The notes under the pieces are model-generated. The model saw nothing but the letters and a program-made list of their open reading frames with translations, was not told the DNA's origin and ran no database searches. A stretch of DNA of 46,058 bases from Collinsella sp. (lineage in GTDB: Bacteria > Actinomycetota > Coriobacteriia > Coriobacteriales > Coriobacteriaceae), in NCBI GenBank assembly GCA_019419525.1, contig DXZU01000020.1:1-46058 (forward strand), written 5' to 3'. The translations under genes and the position numbers were made by a program. Shown one piece after another: positions 42,601 through 46,058 of the stretch (the first letter of the stretch is position 1; every line of letters starts with the position of its first letter).

Positions 42601-45600
42601 GTCACCATTCCGTCATTGGCATCGACCTTAGTAAAGGTGTAATCCGCAGAGCCTGTGCTCGTGCTTCCGTAGCCAAAACTCTCCAGCAGGCTCGCATGGG
42701 TGAAAATCGTATTGCTATTTTGGCTGGGCAAGCTGATTCGCTCAAACTTTGCCGTCACCTGATCGGCCTCACTGCCTACACCAAGCTTTCCGAACAGCGA
42801 CGTAGCCGCCTTGGCGCCACCCGTGTACCCAGTAGTCTTGATGTTCTTCGCGTTCAGGCTCACGTACTTCTGCATCTCGTTGATGAGCAGAGGCATATAG
42901 GCGTTAGCTTCCGTGGCGCTGTTGGCGCCGTCGACAATCAGATTGTTGAGCGTAAGATCATCAATTGAGATCTTTCTAATCTTGGTGCCATTGCCGTCGC
43001 TGGACCCATACACGTAGCGGCACACGAGCGCGCCCGAAGAGCTTCCGCTTGCTCCATCAGTGTCTTCAGAGCTCTTTCCGTCATTGATAACGGGCCCAAC
43101 AGTACCACGCAAAGTGACGTTTTTTACTGTGAGATCGCCGTTTGCCACCGTTCGAAAAAGACCGCAGTGCATGTTCTCGTGCTGGGTAGCATCGGAATTT
43201 AGCTTGTTGCCATTCTGCTCGTCCTTGATCTTGGAGTAACAGAAGGTAATGGTCGCATTCTCAACCGTCACCTCTCCGCTCGGCTGAGTGGGATAATAGC
43301 TGTAGCCGGCCAAATCGATTGTGCCCGTTATGGTTATGGAATCATCGAGCCCTGTCGTACCATTGGGAACGATTGTCGAACGAATACCTTCGGGAGCATA
43401 ACGGTAAGCAGACCATAAGAGCAGCTTTTCCGCTGTATCGATTTGACTGCCACTAAAGCCGCCTACACAATTCTTAGAGGCTATGTCGAGGTTGTAGAAG
43501 TAGCGGGTATTGCCGTTCGTATTCTGGCTTCGACCGAAAGACGAGCGATTATGATAGCTGTTGTCTTTTGTGGAATCGCCGTCCATGTCCAGCTTGTTTT
43601 TCTGTGTGTGTAGCGAAACGACCGTGTTCCAGTCGGCGTCCATGAGCTTGCTGCCGTTGTTTGGTTTTACACCGCTGCCAACCCATTCATCGAAGGACGT
43701 TACGCCCGACGCAACGATGGCCCCCTCGCCGGTGGGCACCCTATAGGCGGTATCCCAATAAGCCCTGTCCTCCAAGTACAGGCCTAGGTAGCTCTCGACG
43801 CCATATGTCGTCTTATTATCCACCTTGCAGCCACGACAAACTAGAACGCCGAGCGTCTGAGCGGCGCCCGCTTTAATGGTTGTGCCCGAGAGATCGATGG
43901 CATAGTTGTTGATAATCCAGTGGCCGCTTGCGGCGTATACAAGACCACCGAGTTCCTTGGAATTATCCGCAGTCGCGGTTATAGAAGCGTTGGTCGTTTT
44001 CAGAGCATAGGAGTTTTCATTCTTGTTAATGCTGTCATCTCCGATAGTTACGACCGCGTTGCCCCAGCTATAACCCAAGAAACCACCCGTGCCATTGAGC
44101 TTATCGCCGTTCCTGCCGACTTTCATTTCGAATGAATTGAACGAAAGGCCCGAAATGTTCACGTACTTATCAGCTGAGCTGGCTATTGTCCCTGCATTGT
44201 AGGTACTCTGTGCGATGCAGCCGATAAGACCACCGACTTGGGCAATCTTGCCGCCGGCGCAATCGCCGGTTTCGATTGATCCGGCGACTTCGAGGCCCGC
44301 AACATTGAATGACGAGCCATAATCGCCCACATAACCAATGGCGCCGCCAATGCGACTATTGCCGTTAAGCGTTTTAGTTGCAGCGATGGTCGCTTGAGCC
44401 TTGCTGTTATCCTTAAACGCAACCGTAGAAGCCGCCAACACGCTTCCCGCAATACCACCAATGTTCACGTCATTTGCAAACGTATCATCGCACGCGATAT
44501 TCGTTTTGCACGTTACGCCAGACAATGACAGGTTGCCGACGATGGCACCCGCAAGCGACCCGGCATCGATAGCCGAACCGTTATCGAACTTCATGGAGCC
44601 AGCGATTGTGACGTTGGAAATGGTTGCACCGTTGACGGCCGCGAACAAGCCCAAGCGGCCGTGGCGGTAGATTTTGCCGTTGCCGTTGCTCGTGTCATTG
44701 CCGTCGAGCACAGCTTCACCACGCTTGCCGTACGGTTCGCCGACGGCAAGGTTGACGGCAAGGTTAATTGTGCCGCCACCGTTCAGCGTTCCCGAGAAAA
44801 CTTGCGAGCCGTCTGCACGATCCTGCGTGAAGCCCGTCAGGCCCGTGCCCTTGAGATCAATAGTGCTGTTCACCGTAATGGTCGAGGACTGCAAGCCGTT
44901 CGGGTTGTTTTCGGTAACGCCTTCGACCATCGAGTAGTAGCCGTTGGTTTGCCAGGTAATCGCAAGTTTGGCGAAATCGCTCACCGAATTCAGCGCATAC
45001 GTTCCACCGCCTACCAACGAATTCGGCAGGGAAAGCTTGTGCGTCTTCGGGTCCAGCGTAATAAAGTCGCTGGGCAGCCCACTGCCCAAGCGAATAACCT
45101 CACCGTAGGTCGCGATATCATCCGTCTTCGAGGCTTTGTTGCTGCGCTTAAAGGTCCAACCCGTAGCGCCTTCGTCGGCTACGTTGCCGTTAGAGCCATT
45201 GCCGACAGCAAAGATCAGAGCGTTATTGTTCTCGTAGACAAGCTGGCCCGTCGTATCGTTCTCGGCAAAACTTGCGCCCGACAAGTTCGTGATGCCACTG
45301 AACTTGATTACGGCATTCCGGGCGGAGCCCGCAATACCAGCCGCGCGATTGTTTGCTGCACCGCCAATGGCATTATCGCTTGTAAGCGTAAAATCGCGCA
45401 CGTCGAGCACGCTGCGCGTGTCGATAACACCCACGGCGCCACCGAACTTTCCGGCGTCCGTTCGTGCCGAAGCAACTCCCTTGCACGTAACCGTCACGCC
45501 GTCGAGCACAACGGCGACAGGCTGCGAATTGGAATCCGCGTTATCGCCAACATAGCCAACAACACCGCCCGTATCGGACAGCTTGCCCGCAAGTTCAAAC

Positions 45601-46058
45601 TCAATTGAGCACGTTTTCTTATCCGCATCCTTTTGGACCACAAAGGCGCGCAAAGCGCCGTCGTCGTCCGTTTTCGTCGCGAACACCTTGCCGACAAGGC
45701 CGCCGTAGCTGCCGTTGAAACTAACATCTTCTGGTAAGGCGAGTTTGCTCTTATACGTCCCGCCTTGCACCACGATGTCTCCATTAGAGATATCGGCCAT
45801 GCCAAAAAGAGCGCCGGCGCGCTGCGACGCACCAAGTGTCACAAGGTTGCCCAGGTCGAACATATTGGGCTTAACGATAAATCCCTGCGCAAAGCTCACG
45901 TCGCCGATAACGCCACCAGAACAAGCGCTGTTCTCATCGCCAATATTAAGAGGACACCTAATCTGCTTATTATCCGCGCCCAGCGTGAGCACTGGCGCTT
46001 TGCCAATCAGAACCACCCTTAAAAAGGGTGGTTTGCTCTTAGGGTATAACCCACGGGC
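36615..46058 (-). CDS. C-terminal part of a giant beta-helix (GLUG-type) surface or secreted protein
   Basis: The frame is open to the right edge (46058), giving 3147 visible codons, so the N-terminus and any signal peptide are outside the window. A GTG at 46014-46016 is not a real start, because the codons before it continue the same coding pattern. At least 15 GGxxG repeats (GGLVGKV, GGAIGYV, GGLIGEV, GGVLGYV) are typical of right-handed beta-helix GLUG-type adhesins. A GTYGDPYSVTNAAEMNAIANYI-like repeat starts a second beta-helix block. The last 800 or so residues look like several Ig/MucBP-like domains. The C-terminus (RVNLNGIDH) has no LPxTG, hydrophobic helix or basic tail, so sortase anchoring is unlikely. 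Third positions here look less GC-rich than in neighbouring genes. Confidence 0.85.
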   Translation of the reverse strand, partial: ARGLYPKSKPPFLRVVLIGKAPVLTLGADNKQIRCPLNIGDENSACSGGVIGDVSFAQGFIVKPNMFDLGNLVTLGASQRAGALFGMADISNGDIVVQGGTYKSKLALPEDVSFNGSYGGLVGKVFATKTDDDGALRAFVVQKDADKKTCSIEFELAGKLSDTGGVVGYVGDNADSNSQPVAVVLDGVTVTCKGVASARTDAGKFGGAVGVIDTRSVLDVRDFTLTSDNAIGGAANNRAAGIAGSARNAVIKFSGITNLSGASFAENDTTGQLVYENNNALIFAVGNGSNGNVADEGATGWTFKRSNKASKTDDIATYGEVIRLGSGLPSDFITLDPKTHKLSLPNSLVGGGTYALNSVSDFAKLAITWQTNGYYSMVEGVTENNPNGLQSSTITVNSTIDLKGTGLTGFTQDRADGSQVFSGTLNGGGTINLAVNLAVGEPYGKRGEAVLDGNDTSNGNGKIYRHGRLGLFAAVNGATISNVTIAGSMKFDNGSAIDAGSLAGAIVGNLSLSGVTCKTNIACDDTFANDVNIGGIAGSVLAASTVAFKDNSKAQATIAATKTLNGNSRIGGAIGYVGDYGSSFNVAGLEVAGSIETGDCAGGKIAQVGGLIGCIAQSTYNAGTIASSADKYVNISGLSFNSFEMKVGRNGDKLNGTGGFLGYSWGNAVVTIGDDSINKNENSYALKTTNASITATADNSKELGGLVYAASGHWIINNYAIDLSGTTIKAGAAQTLGVLVCRGCKVDNKTTYGVESYLGLYLEDRAYWDTAYRVPTGEGAIVASGVTSFDEWVGSGVKPNNGSKLMDADWNTVVSLHTQKNKLDMDGDSTKDNSYHNRSSFGRSQNTNGNTRYFYNLDIASKNCVGGFSGSQIDTAEKLLLWSAYRYAPEGIRSTIVPNGTTGLDDSITITGTIDLAGYSYYPTQPSGEVTVENATITFCYSKIKDEQNGNKLNSDATQHENMHCGLFRTVANGDLTVKNVTLRGTVGPVINDGKSSEDTDGASGSSSGALVCRYVYGSSDGNGTKIRKISIDDLTLNNLIVDGANSATEANAYMPLLINEMQKYVSLNAKNIKTTGYTGGAKAATSLFGKLGVGSEADQVTAKFERISLPSQNSNTIFTHASLLESFGYGSTSTGSADYTFTKVDANDGMVTYGSEIDAKGKEYSGKQLWYYDEATYDTPNGLVKAGDKPANVDAPVFGDFLPYVYKGKADEPGVQYHEIKVNQRIPKLVMGCGTYGDPYSVTNAAEMNAIANYINNMTALDGWEVTIVADQGRLCTRRSSDHSTDNEVTYVYKQANGTDNKWEKKNGDASTNSPQTLSDETMHRYMQSAYYSIEPTEGNTITLDGASFGGFGNRANPFRGVIVGDPKSSEPATIEIKNNKGELRGLIPYSYGSVVRNLNINYVNAQATITTITYSEKDADGVPTAFFGGVVGCILGGDNIIDGVVVNGAADSPTTGFTVAGGGTKHHLVPIGGYVGAIAGGGVIFRNMNKSEKSSWRAGTGYKSRGLGKGNFDLYNNPYVGRVIDGYAFSEGCEVKNGDANYKINELKDKGTPCITTTGTDNKYLGTNAEAPVTMVENAQGLLVLSAIISSGAGAGAAHTNYSNNGVFRGSKAYWGSDSQDPAICGYLFGNKEYGKVRNASYDSVGKPASADKDFATAKNDDQKAPGKQGWHGPLDHDDDVNSPYLVASYAADYQTGYVCASKSIGMSLEFKENTIYDMTDYGTGYVGLSGRYYSNACNSNEAATDRDRITPHVATIDGNGATITVGAKGAAYGVVEYADDDYKVSGVGGLFSTVMFTSSYVAPSVTANGDAQVKDLTFSNCNVKHTYIDASGSATTGEASNDFIGIGLLAGATANYDDGTWGFYRNVQMKNCTVLGAKSVGGLLGSSGRARRTTSEDRTYMVEFRDGWGPAYLYDCSYTGLNVTGEKNVGGYVGTVASACGVWTTAGTGVSERTVGKNSTITATGTVPYVGGVLGYVERSDISVNTEIRTTKVVPSSTAVISGVNVLATGSNSDDHMGAGGVVGRARGGVISMSNVRIDGRGGAENAVIGDKTGTNNSIYNAGGLIGEVTSSGSLNKYWFDDCNVKNVSIAGTGKCSGGLIGYFYSNVNIACNNIAIENATIKGSWSGGLLGANNASNSGSVIINVTNTKVSNTTFSEKSNGGIMGDGRGQFHLVNVLMDSNSYNAGKTQGVLLGEVDTGDGKYSLSAAGVEVKPGSGKTTSDLPPMVYTTNTAAVNRKTYIAFGDYNGTAAAPNENKTLYGAGDTATTATSPYVTTRPVSTLAVRASDGDTTDRYLFGDGAAIDTAAAIQSEVIQSKAGTSFPGRYTYTNIGGINDNGAYQNTSSYNAKSVASMFNVNNDASDSKVATDFPVLVISGTDNTTVKSYLNIVTNGGFSDACRLNNENDTNPHVTAKAEVFQLKDGVFVKDDDASNNPTLRVVNNGKNNMSFSPSSDWDNGKGRFTLLTVTFTEAGQSYNVQVPIIVKRKLEIDFTATYDYGTKFKEKDYANLGKDAHVLTSFGEPMTGLLTWTYNSANGKEVDFGWDSYMAAGGSMKGLGKSILFNGADGRLPQGTQLTLIDANVDGKAGGREYHYTVGEGGATSVSLSGNAGFEDSAGNPYQERWLSEILDVYAEKDGAGTWAECNNEAEATAKAKLGDTWKLFKVAGADVPSKSRYTLKVPKEEKTGREQRASESVYLVVNVPKSGDGMTQANINGFTASSIDSNSSGARISWNLHHVLRTGGEDNQNSTASTYSILSNYRQEVNDGKSKARAPVSKSTDGAAYVLSLDVTDKITFNPSQNYADSDSLFYQLDTSLCKYGANNTLTGVSSFPSGTSAIAKFYVAIDNQNYKWDGEDWAKCDSSTPAFMQTVTDTGDDSLKLRLDHDLAKIRKRATRGSFTVHTVVEEIRLTPDGCNKVIALSQQSGEDACTKMSYTAKLSTRKSGLDTSSLAVTTRGKVGYYRMNKGGATITLSAPDKSQLGINVDDLRPIANGTIGLGATYELGGLNNATEAIANADSVVYTLTLQRRCGTGDTYESVTDDISNYVRVTESKLATAASSGSAITFTDSKENGKFKTQNGETAFSLPFTVQVNTQVEPSRFYANYRLVMTASLVKGDVASATPQSPDYVTYTLTRVNLNGIDH

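Noticed and set aside
40794..42968. 724-codon plus-strand frame inside the giant protein gene
   Set aside because: Antisense to a long coding frame; no motif, and composition typical of a reversed frame.
46014..46016. GTG as the start of the giant protein
   Set aside because: The frame stays open for 14 more codons to the edge, with no ribosome site, so the gene is treated as truncated by the window.

Overview
This 46 kb window reads as one contiguous piece of chromosome from a GC-rich, anaerobic, gut-type actinobacterium of the class Coriobacteriia, most likely Collinsella or a close relative. I infer this from several things: an NRAMP-related magnesium transporter of the kind characterised in Eggerthella lenta, an Ech-type [NiFe] hydrogenase, large sortase-type surface proteins, and intergenic CATTGGGGAC repeats that I associate from memory with Collinsella genomes. 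No tRNA, rRNA, CRISPR array, prophage or complete insertion sequence was found.

Left part (1-12.2 kb), mostly on the minus strand: a putative magnesium module (CBS/MgtE_N sensor-like membrane protein plus NRMT-like carrier, 382-3497) with a structured leader. Next is a run of envelope or housekeeping genes read 8817 to 3826: a CorB/CNNM-type CBS transporter, an orphan cyanophycin-synthetase N-terminal domain, a YtxH-like protein, a PRC-barrel protein and a polysaccharide deacetylase that has lost its metal ligands. A hemolysin III/AdipoR-type membrane protein, a plus-strand alpha/beta hydrolase with a good promoter, and a DUF362/2x[4Fe-4S] protein follow.

Middle (12.2-21.2 kb): two ABC export systems. 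One is an FtsX/MacB-type permease with its ATPase; the other is an ABC-2 pair with its ATPase. A divergent NarL-type two-component pair (19412-21183) is a likely regulator of the second.

Right part: a 2473-residue LPxTG surface protein (VWA domain plus 13 isopeptide pilin repeats, 21781-29202) is bracketed by four nested-palindrome elements in mirror order A-B-gene-B'-A'. It also has a cluster of TGAGAC half-sites upstream. Then comes an Ech-type energy-converting hydrogenase operon (35599 down to 29922) in which the EchA-like and EchB-like subunits are fused into one 960-residue protein. An orphan IS150-OrfA-like double-HTH protein and the C-terminal 3147 codons of a giant beta-helix-type surface or secreted protein (open at the right edge) complete the window.

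The least explained structure is the set of palindromic elements around the LPxTG gene. The A and A' copies differ by a compensatory base-pair change that keeps the stem perfect.
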